A stretch of DNA of 64,000 nucleotides from Terriglobia bacterium (GTDB lineage: Bacteria; Acidobacteriota; Terriglobia; Terriglobales; Acidobacteriaceae). The stretch covers positions 102,086 through 166,085 of the forward strand of contig JAIQGL010000007.1 in the NCBI GenBank assembly GCA_020072585.1, written 5' to 3'. The notes below the pieces were generated by a model. It was not told the origin of the DNA, did no database searches, and was given only the letters and a program-made list of their open reading frames with translations. Shown here piece by piece: positions 51,506 through 60,682 of the stretch. Made by a program: the position numbers and the translations under genes. Numbering within the stretch: the first letter of the stretch is position 1; each line of letters opens with the position of its first letter.

Positions 51506-53893
51506 ATGAAAGCGCAGCGTTCAAAACTATTTTTGAGTGTAATGATTTTCATGGCGTTCCTGAGTGCACCATGGTTAAGTACGCGGCTCTTTGCTCAGGA
51601 TGACTATGACCGGAGCAGTGATCCTCCCGGACGCGTGGCCCGGCTGGGCTATGTCAGCGGGAACGTTTCTTTCCAGCCTTCTGGTGAAGAGCAGTGGAGC
51701 CAGGCCCTGACCAACTATCCGCTCACCACCGGTGACCGTATTTATACAGATAGAGATGGAAGGGCTGAATTGGAGACCGGCAACATCGCCGTGCGTCTCT
51801 CTTACGAGACGGATGTATTCACCACGAACCTGACTGACCAGCTTGTGCAACTGGGGCTGGCGCAGGGCACTTTACGCGTCCGCGCTTACGATATTTTTTC
51901 TGGAAGTTCCGTTGAGATTGATACTCCCAACGCGGTGCTTACGCTTCTGCGTCCTGGCAGCTACCGGGTTGAGACTTATCCAGACGACAATACCACTCTG
52001 GTCACGGTGAACAGTGGTGATCTGGAGATCAGCGGCAACGGTCTCTCGCAGGTCCTGCATAGCGGGGAGTCAGTCAAGTTAACGGGTGGCGACCAGGATC
52101 AGGTACAGCTGGATTGGGTTTCCGCTTTGGGCGGCGATGACTTTGATCGCTGGAGCAGCGACCGCGACCGGCGCTATCTCTCATCCTATTCCCGCCAGCA
52201 CGTTGGCCCTTATGTGCCGGGATACTCTGATCTGGATGAATATGGCCGTTGGGAACCTGTGCAAGACTACGGGCAGGTCTGGTATCCATCCAACGTTTCG
52301 GCTGACTGGGCACCCTATCGCCACGGACGCTGGGCCTGGATAGAACCATGGGGCTGGACCTGGATTGGAGAAGAGCCCTGGGGATTTGCTCCGTTCCACT
52401 ATGGACGCTGGGCGCTGATCGGCTCCCGCTGGGGCTGGGTCCCCGGAGGAGTCGTGTTTGGGATAAGACCGGTGTATGCGCCCGCCCTGGTGGCATTTGT
52501 CGGCGGCCCTAACGTTAGTATCCAGGTCTGGTTCCCACTCGGTCCGCGCGATCCATACCTTCCCTGGTACCGCCACAGTGACCACTATCTGCGCCAGGTA
52601 AACGTCATCAACGTGAGGAACATAAATATCGTGAACGTAACGAACATCCGCCATACGGAAAGAATCCGTTACACCTATCAACGGGTGGCGCCGACGGCAG
52701 TCTCCAATGAGGTATTTCGCGGCGGGCGTCCAGTGGCTCGTGAGAGGGTGCACGTGGATGCGAATGCAATCGGAAGAGCGCGCGTAATTCCTCATCCGGA
52801 AGTTCGTCCTGACGTGCGCGCCATACATGCCGGAGCGCCCTATGCGCATCCGCCGGTGGAACGCACGCGTCCGCGGATTGAGAGCCGCGCTCCTATCGGC
52901 AATCGCGACGGAAGACAGCAGGGTAATAACAGGCCGCAAGGGAATGACCGTGGCGGCCCTCCGGACAGAGGCAGAGTGGGTGAGACCGTGCGCAATCCTC
53001 CGCCCAATGTGCAGCAGAGCCCGCCTGCTGGCGGCACGGGGAGAGACTTCCCTGGACGCGATAACCCCAGCGGGAATGTGGACAACAGAAATCAAGACAG
53101 AGGAAGAACGATTCCTGAGAACACCCGTCCGGCGCAGGTGCAACGCACTCCTCCACCACCGGGTCAGAGCCCGCCTGCCGGCGGCACGGGGAGAGACTTC
53201 CCTGGACGCGACAATCCCAGCGGGAATGTGGACAACAGAAATCAAGACAGAGGAAGACCGATTCCTGAGAACACCCGTCCGGCGCAGGTGCAACGCACTC
53301 CTCCACCACCGGGTCAGAGCCCGCCTGCCGGCGGCACGGGGAGAGACTTCCCTGGACGCGATAACCCCAGCGGAAATGTGGACAACAGAAATCAAGACAG
53401 AGGAAGAACGATTCCTGAGGATACCCGTCCGGCGCAGGTGCAACGCACTCCTCCACCGCCGGGTCAGAGCCCGCCTGCCGGCGGCACGGGGAGAGACTTC
53501 CCTGGACGCGATAACCCCAGCGGAAATGTGGACAACAGAAATCAAGACAGAGGAAGAACGATTCCCGAGAACACCCGTCCGGCGCAGGTGCAACGCACTC
53601 CTCCTCCACCGGGTCAAAGCCCGCCTGCCGGCGGCACGGGGAGAGACTTCCCTGGACGCGACAATCCCAGCGGGAATGTGGACAACAGAAATCAAGACAG
53701 AGGAAGGAGCAATGTTGGTGGGCCGCCGCAGGGTGGACAACCGCAAGGTGGGCCTCGGCAGGAACAACGGCCGCTAGTGACCAACACGCCTCCGCCGCCG
53801 CAAAATCCTCCGTCTTCTCAACGAACGTCGAATCCGCCGCCGCGTGTTGACGATCGCGGGAAGGACAAAGACAAGGACAAACCCAAAAACTAG
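51506..53893 (+). CDS. Secreted FecR-domain protein with tandem Pro/Gly/Arg-rich repeats
   Basis: A 795-residue exported protein. After a signal peptide (LFLSVMIFMAFLSAPWLSTRLFA) a FecR-like beta domain spans about residues 40-190 (GYVSGNVSFQPSGEEQW ... GDRIYTDRDGRAELETG). Next come Trp-rich repeats of the DUF6600 type (YGRWEPVQDYGQVWYPSNV; GRWAWIEPWGWTWIGEEPWGFAPFHYGRW). A low-complexity C-terminus follows, with four full copies and one partial copy of a 50-residue unit. The ATG at 51506 has AGAGG eight bases upstream. Other FecR proteins of this kind are not anti-sigma factors; the role is probably in the envelope. A long antisense frame over the repeats is an artefact of composition. Confidence 0.8.
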   Translation: MKAQRSKLFLSVMIFMAFLSAPWLSTRLFAQDDYDRSSDPPGRVARLGYVSGNVSFQPSGEEQWSQALTNYPLTTGDRIYTDRDGRAELETGNIAVRLSYETDVFTTNLTDQLVQLGLAQGTLRVRAYDIFSGSSVEIDTPNAVLTLLRPGSYRVETYPDDNTTLVTVNSGDLEISGNGLSQVLHSGESVKLTGGDQDQVQLDWVSALGGDDFDRWSSDRDRRYLSSYSRQHVGPYVPGYSDLDEYGRWEPVQDYGQVWYPSNVSADWAPYRHGRWAWIEPWGWTWIGEEPWGFAPFHYGRWALIGSRWGWVPGGVVFGIRPVYAPALVAFVGGPNVSIQVWFPLGPRDPYLPWYRHSDHYLRQVNVINVRNINIVNVTNIRHTERIRYTYQRVAPTAVSNEVFRGGRPVARERVHVDANAIGRARVIPHPEVRPDVRAIHAGAPYAHPPVERTRPRIESRAPIGNRDGRQQGNNRPQGNDRGGPPDRGRVGETVRNPPPNVQQSPPAGGTGRDFPGRDNPSGNVDNRNQDRGRTIPENTRPAQVQRTPPPPGQSPPAGGTGRDFPGRDNPSGNVDNRNQDRGRPIPENTRPAQVQRTPPPPGQSPPAGGTGRDFPGRDNPSGNVDNRNQDRGRTIPEDTRPAQVQRTPPPPGQSPPAGGTGRDFPGRDNPSGNVDNRNQDRGRTIPENTRPAQVQRTPPPPGQSPPAGGTGRDFPGRDNPSGNVDNRNQDRGRSNVGGPPQGGQPQGGPRQEQRPLVTNTPPPPQNPPSSQRTSNPPPRVDDRGKDKDKDKPKN
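53018..53707. repeat. 150-bp tandem repeats within the FecR-domain gene
   Basis: Units start at 53018, 53168, 53318, 53468 and 53618; the fifth is cut short after about 90 bases. Each codes for 50 residues with SPPAGGTGRDFPGRDNPSGN followed by VDNRNQDRGR and a PPPPGQ end. Copies differ at only a few bases, so the array is young or kept uniform by gene conversion. Confidence 0.92.
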
Positions 53894-53936
53894 CAGTTCT
53901 TAAGAACTAAAACGGTTTTACTTTTAACCTGTTTCG

Positions 53937-53974
53937 AACAAACGCCCTCTCTCAACCGGGGGCGTTTGTTATTT
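53937..53974 (+). terminator. Terminator after the FecR-domain gene
   Basis: AACAAACGCCC (53937-53947) pairs with GGGCGTTTGTT (53960-53970), an 11-bp stem with a 12-base loop. The following TATTTC is only weakly T-rich, so it may work on both strands. Confidence 0.7.
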
Positions 53975-53985
53975 CGCAGACCTTG

Positions 53986-54041
53986 TTGCCGGGATAACGT
54001 TGCCGGGACAATGTTGCCGGAATGACGTTGCTGCAATGACA
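53986..54041. repeat. Four tandem copies of a 14-base minisatellite
   Basis: Units are TTGCCGGGATAACG, TTGCCGGGACAATG, TTGCCGGAATGACG and TTGCTGCAATGACA in direct succession. Similarity falls off from left to right. Confidence 0.75.
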
Positions 54042-54338
54042 TAGCCACAATGAGAGCATCCCTCGCCTGGCGCTCACAGTCGCGCAAAAAAAATGAGCGG
54101 CTACGCCGGTTAGTGCTGCCGCTCGTGCATCCTTCAGAGCACGGACGCCTGACAGAAGGAGTTCAGATTTCTGCCTGACATCCGCACCTGAAGATTACCC
54201 ACCTATGGAGAACATCCCTCATGGATAGATCGCCTGTGCAGGATTTCCTTGCATAGAATTTTTTGCGCGTCGGTGCATTTCGTCCCTGCTTTGAGACTAC
54301 AGAAAGGCGTACGATGTCCCATCAGCCGGAGGATGCCA

Positions 54339-54713
54339 ATGCTTAACACCGCGAAGATCATTGCCTTTGTTCCCATCAGGGATTCCCAGCGATCACGTCC
54401 GTTTTATGAAGGCGTGCTGGGGCTGCGCTTTTTGAGCGACGATCCCTTTGCCATGCTGATGGATTCCAATGGTGTCAGGGTCCGTCTGGCCAAAGTCCCA
54501 ATGTTCACTCCTGCCGAATTCACTGTAATGGGCTGGGATGTTGCAGACATCCAAAAGACCGTTACCGAGCTGCAGAAAAAAGGTGTGGGCTTTGAAAGGT
54601 TCCCCGGCATGCAGCAGGATAAACTCGGCATATGGAGCGCGCCCAGTGGCGCTAAGGTAGCCTGGTTTAAAGATCCTGATGGGAATATTCTGTCTCTCTC
54701 GCAGCACCCTTAA
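54339..54713 (+). CDS. VOC family (glyoxalase/dioxygenase-like) protein
   Basis: A 124-residue single-domain vicinal-oxygen-chelate protein. It has the paired beta-alpha-beta-beta-beta modules: IIAFVPIRDSQRSRPFYEGVLGLRFLSDD and, later, VMGWDVADIQKTVTELQKKG with FKDPDGNILSLSQ. Metal ligands are not obvious, because the usual His near the start is replaced (FVPIRD), so catalytic activity is doubtful. The ATG at 54339 has GGAGG six bases upstream. Its 3' end overlaps the convergent glycosyltransferase gene by 47 bases. Substrate is unknown. Confidence 0.85.
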   Translation: MLNTAKIIAFVPIRDSQRSRPFYEGVLGLRFLSDDPFAMLMDSNGVRVRLAKVPMFTPAEFTVMGWDVADIQKTVTELQKKGVGFERFPGMQQDKLGIWSAPSGAKVAWFKDPDGNILSLSQHP

Positions 54714-55803
54714 TGCCTGTGAGTCTCTCTATGGTGATCTGAAAAATCCGGGCATACAGGCGCGCGTAGCCCTCAGCCATCCTTGCGCTGCTGAAATTTT
54801 TCCGTGCATAGGCCGCGCAGGCCGCATTGCTGATGGTTTCCACACGCCGGCAAGCATCTACAGCGCCGGCAACATCTTTGATCAAAAAGCCGGTTACATG
54901 ATCATTCACCACTTCCGGCAATGCGCCACGATGGAATGCGACCACCGGCGTTCCTGAGGCAGCGGCCTCCATCGCCACCAGAGAGCTGGTCTCCTCCGTC
55001 AGGCTGGTAATAAGAAGAGCACGAGCCTGCCACAGGAGTTGACGCTTCAGAGTGAATGAAGGTGCGGAAACAAACGTGGCATTGGGAATCTGCCGCAGAC
55101 GCGGAGCCACCTCCCTGTCAAAGTATTGCTGGTGATAAGAGAACGGATAGACCTGCCCTGCGATGGTGATGGGCAAACCTGCGCGCCCGGCGATCTCCAA
55201 TGCCAGATGCGGCGCTTTTTCCTCGCAGATACGGCCCAGCCAGAGCAGCCCTTTGCGTATGCCTGGATCTTGTTCTGCATGGGACTCAGCCGGCTCTTCA
55301 AAGCTATCCAGCGGAATGCCGTTGGGCACAACGCTCAGCATCGCGTTCAGGCCGGCAAAGCTGCGGCTTTGCGATAACGAAACGCAATTAAAGGTCACAT
55401 TCGCCGGAATATTTTGAAAGCATGGCGGCGGGTAGAAGCTGCGCGGCAAATGCAGCGTGGCCAGCACCGGCAGGTTGACCTCGTCTGCCCGTTTCCAGAA
55501 GCTGCCAGACATATCATGGACCAGATCGAAGGCCTCACCTTCTTGTGAGCGCCGCAGGACAAACTCCAGGATTCGATTCTCATGCTCGCCGAGCCGCCGT
55601 TCATAGTCGTCAATCCGGGTGCAGGGCCCGCCAGTTGAAAAAATCTCGCCGCTCACGCGCGACCCCGCCGATGCGGCAACCGTGGTCAGCATGCCCGTCC
55701 GTCCCATATCGCGCTCCAGCGTCCACAACACCTGCTCCGCACCGCCGGCGGATTCGTTTGAGACGGTGAGCAGGGGGTATGCAATGTAGAGAATTCGGAC
55801 CAT
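54667..55803 (-). CDS. Family 4 glycosyltransferase
   Basis: A 378-residue GT-B fold enzyme. The N-terminal domain begins VRILYIAYPLLTVSNESAGGAEQV, with the glycine-rich acceptor loop. The C-terminal donor domain has LLWLGRICEEKAPHLALEIA and the EX7E-type TEETSSLVAMEAAASGTPVVAF. Such enzymes transfer sugars from nucleotide donors in polysaccharide or glycolipid synthesis. ATG 55803 is used. It stands alone between the VOC gene and dapD, with no other glycan gene next to it, so its product is not known. Confidence 0.88.
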   Translation of the reverse strand: MVRILYIAYPLLTVSNESAGGAEQVLWTLERDMGRTGMLTTVAASAGSRVSGEIFSTGGPCTRIDDYERRLGEHENRILEFVLRRSQEGEAFDLVHDMSGSFWKRADEVNLPVLATLHLPRSFYPPPCFQNIPANVTFNCVSLSQSRSFAGLNAMLSVVPNGIPLDSFEEPAESHAEQDPGIRKGLLWLGRICEEKAPHLALEIAGRAGLPITIAGQVYPFSYHQQYFDREVAPRLRQIPNATFVSAPSFTLKRQLLWQARALLITSLTEETSSLVAMEAAASGTPVVAFHRGALPEVVNDHVTGFLIKDVAGAVDACRRVETISNAACAAYARKNFSSARMAEGYARLYARIFQITIERLTGIKGAARETEYSHQDL

Positions 55804-55938
55804 CACTCTTTGTAGATGCAAAGTAAGGCTTTGCTGGCGAAAGCCTCGGGCGTTTATACTCCGCTCTTGCCCTTAAAGTAAAAATTTGGAGTGAAAATTT
55901 CAGCCGCGGGCGATTGACCCGGCGGCGCAAACCACACC

Positions 55939-56775
55939 ATGCATAAGTTACGCTCAGAAATCGAACGGTATTACGCCACCGGCTCGCTGCCGGTGGAGGT
56001 GGCCGGACAGGCACGCAAGATCTTTAGCGAATTTCGTGAAGCCCTCACCCACGGCCAGGTCCGCGCCGCGGAGAAACATGACGGCCACTGGCGCGTGAAC
56101 GCCTGGGTAAAACAGGGCATTCTGCTGGGCTTCCGGTTGGGCGATCTGGAAGAGATCAGCAGCGGGGCCTTCACCTTTGTGGACAAAGACACTTTCCCTG
56201 CCCGGCGCTTTGCCGTGGGAGAGCGCGTCCGCGTGGTACCCGGCGGATCGGCAATCCGAAGCGGAGCGTACATTGCTCCCGGCGTGATCTGCATGCCGCC
56301 GATGTATGTCAACGTGGGCGCCTATGTGGACGAAGGCACCCTGATCGACTCACACGCCCTGGTTGGCTCCTGCGCGCAGGTAGGCAAGCGCGTGCATCTG
56401 AGCGCGGCGGCGCAGATTGGCGGCGTGCTGGAGCCCGTAAATGCTTCGCCCGTAATTATTGAAGATGACGTTCTGGTGGGCGGCAATTGCGGGGTCTATG
56501 AGGGCACGGTGGTCCGCAGTGGCGCGGTGCTGGGAGCGGGCGTGGTTCTTACGCGCGCAACACCGGTCTATGACATTGTGCGCGAACAGGTGTACCGCTC
56601 CAGCGCGGACGCTCCGCTCATTGTCCCGGAAAACGCCGTCGTGGTGCCGGGATCGCGGGCCATCAGCAAAGGCAAAGCCGCGGAATGGGGGCTCAGCCTG
56701 TACACGCCGGTCATCGTGAAGTATCGCGACGAGAAGACCCAAGGCTCAATTGAGCTGGAGGACCTGCTGCGGTGA
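55939..56775 (+). CDS. dapD: Tetrahydrodipicolinate N-succinyltransferase
   Basis: A 278-residue left-handed beta-helix acyltransferase of the succinylase branch to diaminopimelate. Hexapeptide turns are clear (AYIAPGVICMPPMYVNVGAYVDEG; GSCAQVGKRVHLSAAAQIGGVLEP; VLVGGNCGVYEGTVV). The N-terminal helical part contains WRVNAWVKQGILLGFRLG, typical of DapD. The presence of DapD implies the succinylated route rather than direct transamination by DapL. The stop overlaps the symporter start by four bases, so they are one operon. Confidence 0.93.
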   Translation: MHKLRSEIERYYATGSLPVEVAGQARKIFSEFREALTHGQVRAAEKHDGHWRVNAWVKQGILLGFRLGDLEEISSGAFTFVDKDTFPARRFAVGERVRVVPGGSAIRSGAYIAPGVICMPPMYVNVGAYVDEGTLIDSHALVGSCAQVGKRVHLSAAAQIGGVLEPVNASPVIIEDDVLVGGNCGVYEGTVVRSGAVLGAGVVLTRATPVYDIVREQVYRSSADAPLIVPENAVVVPGSRAISKGKAAEWGLSLYTPVIVKYRDEKTQGSIELEDLLR

Positions 56776-58172
56776 ACACAAAATCCCCGAATCAAATCCG
56801 GTTTCTGGCGGCATTTCTGGCGCTGGCTGGAATCGCATCCATCTTGTGGGCCATCCATCACTACACCGGCGCAGGCATTGACACGCGCATTCTCACCGGC
56901 TCGCGCTGGGTGACTCTGGCGGCATTCATTGGCTATGCCTGGTTCAGACGCTCACTTACCACCTGGATCATGGTTGGAATTCTCGTTGGCGCCGAGTTTG
57001 GCCATGACTTCCCTGCCCAGGCCAAACAGCTCCAGGTATTGAGCGGGATTTTTCTGCGCCTGATCCGCACCATCATTGCTCCGCTGATCTTCAGCACATT
57101 AGTGGTGGGCATTGCAGGGCACTCCAACCTGAAACAAGTCGGGCGCATGGGTATCAAAGCCCTGCTCTATTTTGAAGTGGTCACCACCATCGCGCTGTTC
57201 ATCGGGCTGGGGGCCATCAATTTCTCACGCGCGGGCGTGGGAGTAAAAGCTCCGGCAAACGCACCTGCGGTGGCGGCCGTCCAGAAGCAGACAACCGCAG
57301 ACCTGATCCTGCACGTGTTTCCGGAAAACATTGCCAAGTCAGTGGCGGAAAACCAGGTCCTGCAAGTTGTGGTCTTCAGCATCATCTTTGGCATTGCGCT
57401 GGCGCAGCTCGATGAAAAACGGCGACGCCCGGTGTTGGAATTCTCAGAGAGTTTTTCTGAGACCATGTTCAAGTTCACCAACATTGTCATGCTGTTTGCA
57501 CCCATCGGTGTGGCCGGTGCAATCGCATATACGGTAAGCACCATGGGCTTTGACGTAATGTGGAACTTGGCCAAACTGGTGCTGACCTTGTACGCGGCCC
57601 TGGTGGTCTTTGTCTCTTGCGTGTTTGTACCGGTGGCGCTGATTGCGCGCCTTGATTTGCGGCGGTTCTTCAAGGCCGTTGCGGAACCGGCATCGATTGC
57701 GTTTGCCACCGCGAGTTCTGAGGCTGCCCTGCCGCGCGCCATGGAAGCCATGGAAGCATTCGGCGTCCCCCGGCAGGTTGTGGCATTCGTGATCCCCACC
57801 GGCTACAGCTTCAATCTGGATGGCAGCACGCTCTACCTGTCGCTTGCCTCGATATTCGTTGCCCAGGCGGCGGGCATTCATTTAAGTTTCGGCCAGCAAC
57901 TGGTGATGGTCTTTACCCTGATGCTTACCAGCAAGGGCGTGGCCGGTGTTCCGCGTGCGACGCTCGTCATCCTGCTGGCCACAGCTGATTCGTTCCAACT
58001 GCCCACCTGGCCGATTTTTGCCATCCTGGGAGTGGACCAGCTCATGGACATGGCGCGGACCATGGTCAATGTAATCGGCAACTGCCTGGCCAGCGCCGTG
58101 ATTGCCCGATGGGAAGGCGAGTTGGGAACAGAAATTCCTTCTCCAGCGGTGCTGGACGCCATGGCACAATGA
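56772..58172 (+). CDS. Dicarboxylate/amino acid:cation symporter (DAACS)
   Basis: A 466-residue transporter of the GltP/DctA family that takes up glutamate, aspartate or C4-dicarboxylates with protons or sodium. It has eight membrane helices and two re-entrant loops. The serine-rich motif is FATASSEAALPRAM, with GYSFNLDGSTLYLSLASIF as the helix-7 signature and GVAGVPRA later. It starts with GTG at 56772 inside the dapD end (GTGA). Two extra N-terminal hydrophobic segments precede the family core. Coupling with dapD hints at aspartate or succinate supply to diaminopimelate synthesis, an inference. Confidence 0.9.
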   Translation: MNTKSPNQIRFLAAFLALAGIASILWAIHHYTGAGIDTRILTGSRWVTLAAFIGYAWFRRSLTTWIMVGILVGAEFGHDFPAQAKQLQVLSGIFLRLIRTIIAPLIFSTLVVGIAGHSNLKQVGRMGIKALLYFEVVTTIALFIGLGAINFSRAGVGVKAPANAPAVAAVQKQTTADLILHVFPENIAKSVAENQVLQVVVFSIIFGIALAQLDEKRRRPVLEFSESFSETMFKFTNIVMLFAPIGVAGAIAYTVSTMGFDVMWNLAKLVLTLYAALVVFVSCVFVPVALIARLDLRRFFKAVAEPASIAFATASSEAALPRAMEAMEAFGVPRQVVAFVIPTGYSFNLDGSTLYLSLASIFVAQAAGIHLSFGQQLVMVFTLMLTSKGVAGVPRATLVILLATADSFQLPTWPIFAILGVDQLMDMARTMVNVIGNCLASAVIARWEGELGTEIPSPAVLDAMAQ

Positions 58173-58179
58173 TGCTCCT

Positions 58180-58956
58180 ATGGAGCCGGAGATGATTCGG
58201 GAACTGGCAGGCCACCAGCTTGTGCCGCCGGAAAAGGACTTCCGCTGGCGCGGTGGCGAGATCACCCGCCTGGAAGGGTTCACTGACGCTGTCTTTGCCT
58301 TTGCGGTAACGCTGCTGGTTGTCTCTCTGGAAGTGCCGCACACGTTTGAAGAACTCCTAGTGGCGATGAAGGGTTTTTTTGCATTCGCCATCTGCTTTAC
58401 CATTCTGACCCAGGTCTGGTTCTTCCACTATAAATTTTCCCGGCGCTACGGACTCCAGACCGTTTACACCATCATTCTCAATGCTGCCCTCATCTTTGTG
58501 GTGTTGTTTTACGTTTACCCGCTCAAATTCTTATTCACCCTGGCGGTAGGTGGATTGTCCGGGGGCAGGACGATGCCTGTAGAACAGCTAACCCATATGG
58601 TGAGGAATACTCATGAACTTTCGTTGCTCTGGCTGATCTACAGTGCAGGAGTCATCGCCGTGTATGGGTTGTTCGCGCTGCTGTACCACTACGCTTACAA
58701 GCTGCGGAGCGCGCTGGAGCTGAATGAGTATGAAACCCTCTGCACGCGCAACGCCATCATTCATTTTTCCGCGCTGGCTAGCGTCGGCATAATCGTTGCC
58801 ATTGCCGCCCTGGTGCTGCCATCCAACCTTGTTGGCTACGCTGGACTCCTATTCTGCTTGAACGCCATCTGGGGGTGGGTTGCCGGCTCTATGATGGGAA
58901 AACAGCAGAGGATGGTTTTGGAGCGGATGAAGGCAAAGTCCGCAGCGCAATCATGA
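58180..58956 (+). CDS. TMEM175-like (DUF1211) membrane protein
   Basis: A 258-residue protein with six or so membrane helices. The first helix, RLEGFTDAVFAFAVTLLVVSLEVP, carries the hallmark F(S/T)DxxxxxAxTL-type motif of bacterial TMEM175 potassium channels, with Thr in place of Ser. Later segments are FFAFAICFTILTQVWFFHYKF and YTIILNAALIFVVLFYVYPLKF. Bacterial members form tetrameric K+ channels. ATG 58180 or 58192 may be the start; it follows the symporter stop by seven bases. Confidence 0.8.
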   Translation: MEPEMIRELAGHQLVPPEKDFRWRGGEITRLEGFTDAVFAFAVTLLVVSLEVPHTFEELLVAMKGFFAFAICFTILTQVWFFHYKFSRRYGLQTVYTIILNAALIFVVLFYVYPLKFLFTLAVGGLSGGRTMPVEQLTHMVRNTHELSLLWLIYSAGVIAVYGLFALLYHYAYKLRSALELNEYETLCTRNAIIHFSALASVGIIVAIAALVLPSNLVGYAGLLFCLNAIWGWVAGSMMGKQQRMVLERMKAKSAAQS

Positions 58957-59011
58957 CCCGCCGACGGCATGCGAACGCCATACGCCTTTCTGATAGCATC
59001 ATTTGTTGACC

Positions 59012-60682
59012 ATGCCCTCTCAAAAACTCCATCTTGTACCCCTTGGCGGTCTCGGCGAATTCGGAATGAACTGCATGGCAGTTCGCTACGGCGATGACAT
59101 CATCGTGATCGACGCCGGCCTGATGTTCCCTGAATCAGAATTGCTCGGAGTGGACATTGTTGTCCCGGACATCACTTACCTGATTCAAAACCGCGAAAAA
59201 GTCCGCGGCATCGTCCTGACCCATGGGCATGAAGACCACATTGGGGCGCTGCCCTGGGTACTGACTGAGCTGAAAGTCCCGGTCTTTGGCACCGAGTTCA
59301 CGCTGGCCCTGGTGGAAAACAAGCTGGAAGAGCACGATCTGCTGGACGACGCCGACCTGCGCGAGATCCGCGCCGGCTCTCGCTTCAACCTGGGGCCATT
59401 CACGATTAATCCCATTCAGGTCACGCACAGCCTTGTCGATTGCGTTGCGCTGGCCATCCATACGCCGCTGGGGGTTGTCATCCATACTGGCGATTTTAAG
59501 GTTGACCCCACGCCTACGGACAATCGCCTGTTTGATCTGCACACCTTTGCCGAATACGGCAAAGAAGGCAACGTGCTGGTGCTGATGCAGGATTCCACCA
59601 ATGCTGAGCGCCGTGGCTACACGCCCAGCGAACGGGCGGTGCGCGGCAAGTTTGACGAGATCTTTGCCCGGGCCGACCGGCGCCTGTTCATCTCCTGCTT
59701 TTCATCCTCGATCCACCGCATCAAGCTTGCGTTTGAGATGGCGCGGGAATACAAGCGCAAAGTCGCTCTGGTGGGTCGCTCCATGACTGAGGCCGCGGAG
59801 ATCGCGATGGACCTGGGCTACTTTGACGTGCCCGAAGGCGTGCTTATCCATCCCGGCCAGATCAAGGATTTTGCGCCGCAGCAGGTCTGCGTGATGATCA
59901 GCGGAACGCAGGGTGAGCCCATGTCCGCTCTCTCCCGCGCTGCCGTCGATAGCCACAAGCATGCGCGGATTGAGAAGGGCGACACCGTAGTGCTTTCTTC
60001 CCGCATCATTCCCGGCAATGAGAAGGGCATCTACCGGATGATCGACCACCTCTTCCGCCGCGAAGCCGACGTGATCTACGACGACGGCTCCAATCCTCCC
60101 GTGCACGTGAGCGGCCATGCCAGCCAGGAAGAGCAAAAGCTGATCATGAATCTGGTAAAGCCGAAGTTTTTCATTCCTATCCATGGCGAATACCGTCAGC
60201 TGCGTATTCACGCCGATATGGCGCGGTCGATGCATGGCTCCGTGGGCCAGGTGCTGATGCTGGAAAGCGGCGATGTGATGGAGTTCGACGAGCTGGGCGC
60301 GCGCAAGATCGAAAAAGTCACCGTGGGCCGCATCTGCATTGATTCCGGATCACGGACGGACGTGGTGGAGGACCTGGTCATCAAAGACCGCCGCCACCTG
60401 AGTGAAGACGGCTTTGTATTGCCCATCATCGCCATCAACAAGCTGAAAGGCACGGTGGAGTCGATCCCGGAAATCGTGATGCGCGGATTTGCCGCCGGCT
60501 CAGAAGAAGGTTTTGTGCGCGAGGCGCGGCGTATCGTCTCCGCCACGCTGGACGGGTCCACGCCGGAAGAAAAGGCCGACTACGGTGTGATCAAGGAAAA
60601 AATCCGCGCTGACCTGAAACGGTTTATCGTGAAGACGACTTCACGGCGTCCGCTGATTATGCCGGTCATCCTGGAGATCTAG
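59012..60682 (+). CDS. rnj: Ribonuclease J
   Basis: A 556-residue metallo-beta-lactamase/beta-CASP nuclease with 5' exo- and endonuclease activity in RNA turnover. Metal motifs are THGHEDHIGA and HTGDFKVDPT; beta-CASP elements include SRIIPGNEKGIYRMIDHLFRR and HVSGHASQEEQKL, and the C-terminal domain is present. Start ATG 59012 (MPSQKLHLVPLGGLGEFGMN) is preferred to the in-frame TTG codons at 59003. The stop TAG shares a base with the GTG start of the next gene. Confidence 0.94.
   Translation: MPSQKLHLVPLGGLGEFGMNCMAVRYGDDIIVIDAGLMFPESELLGVDIVVPDITYLIQNREKVRGIVLTHGHEDHIGALPWVLTELKVPVFGTEFTLALVENKLEEHDLLDDADLREIRAGSRFNLGPFTINPIQVTHSLVDCVALAIHTPLGVVIHTGDFKVDPTPTDNRLFDLHTFAEYGKEGNVLVLMQDSTNAERRGYTPSERAVRGKFDEIFARADRRLFISCFSSSIHRIKLAFEMAREYKRKVALVGRSMTEAAEIAMDLGYFDVPEGVLIHPGQIKDFAPQQVCVMISGTQGEPMSALSRAAVDSHKHARIEKGDTVVLSSRIIPGNEKGIYRMIDHLFRREADVIYDDGSNPPVHVSGHASQEEQKLIMNLVKPKFFIPIHGEYRQLRIHADMARSMHGSVGQVLMLESGDVMEFDELGARKIEKVTVGRICIDSGSRTDVVEDLVIKDRRHLSEDGFVLPIIAINKLKGTVESIPEIVMRGFAAGSEEGFVREARRIVSATLDGSTPEEKADYGVIKEKIRADLKRFIVKTTSRRPLIMPVILEI

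Larger units (their letters stand above)
53894..54338. other. Intergenic region with terminator and minisatellite
   Basis: Besides the terminator and the 14-base tandem repeats listed separately, this 445-base gap shows no convincing gene. A GGAGG just before 54333 serves the VOC gene. Confidence 0.6.

Noticed and set aside
52181..53767. A 528-codon minus-strand frame opposite the FecR-domain gene
   Set aside because: It is antisense to the 150-bp repeats and the Trp-rich region; its repeated Arg/Ser-rich product follows from codon bias of the plus-strand repeats. No ribosome binding site or homology is apparent.
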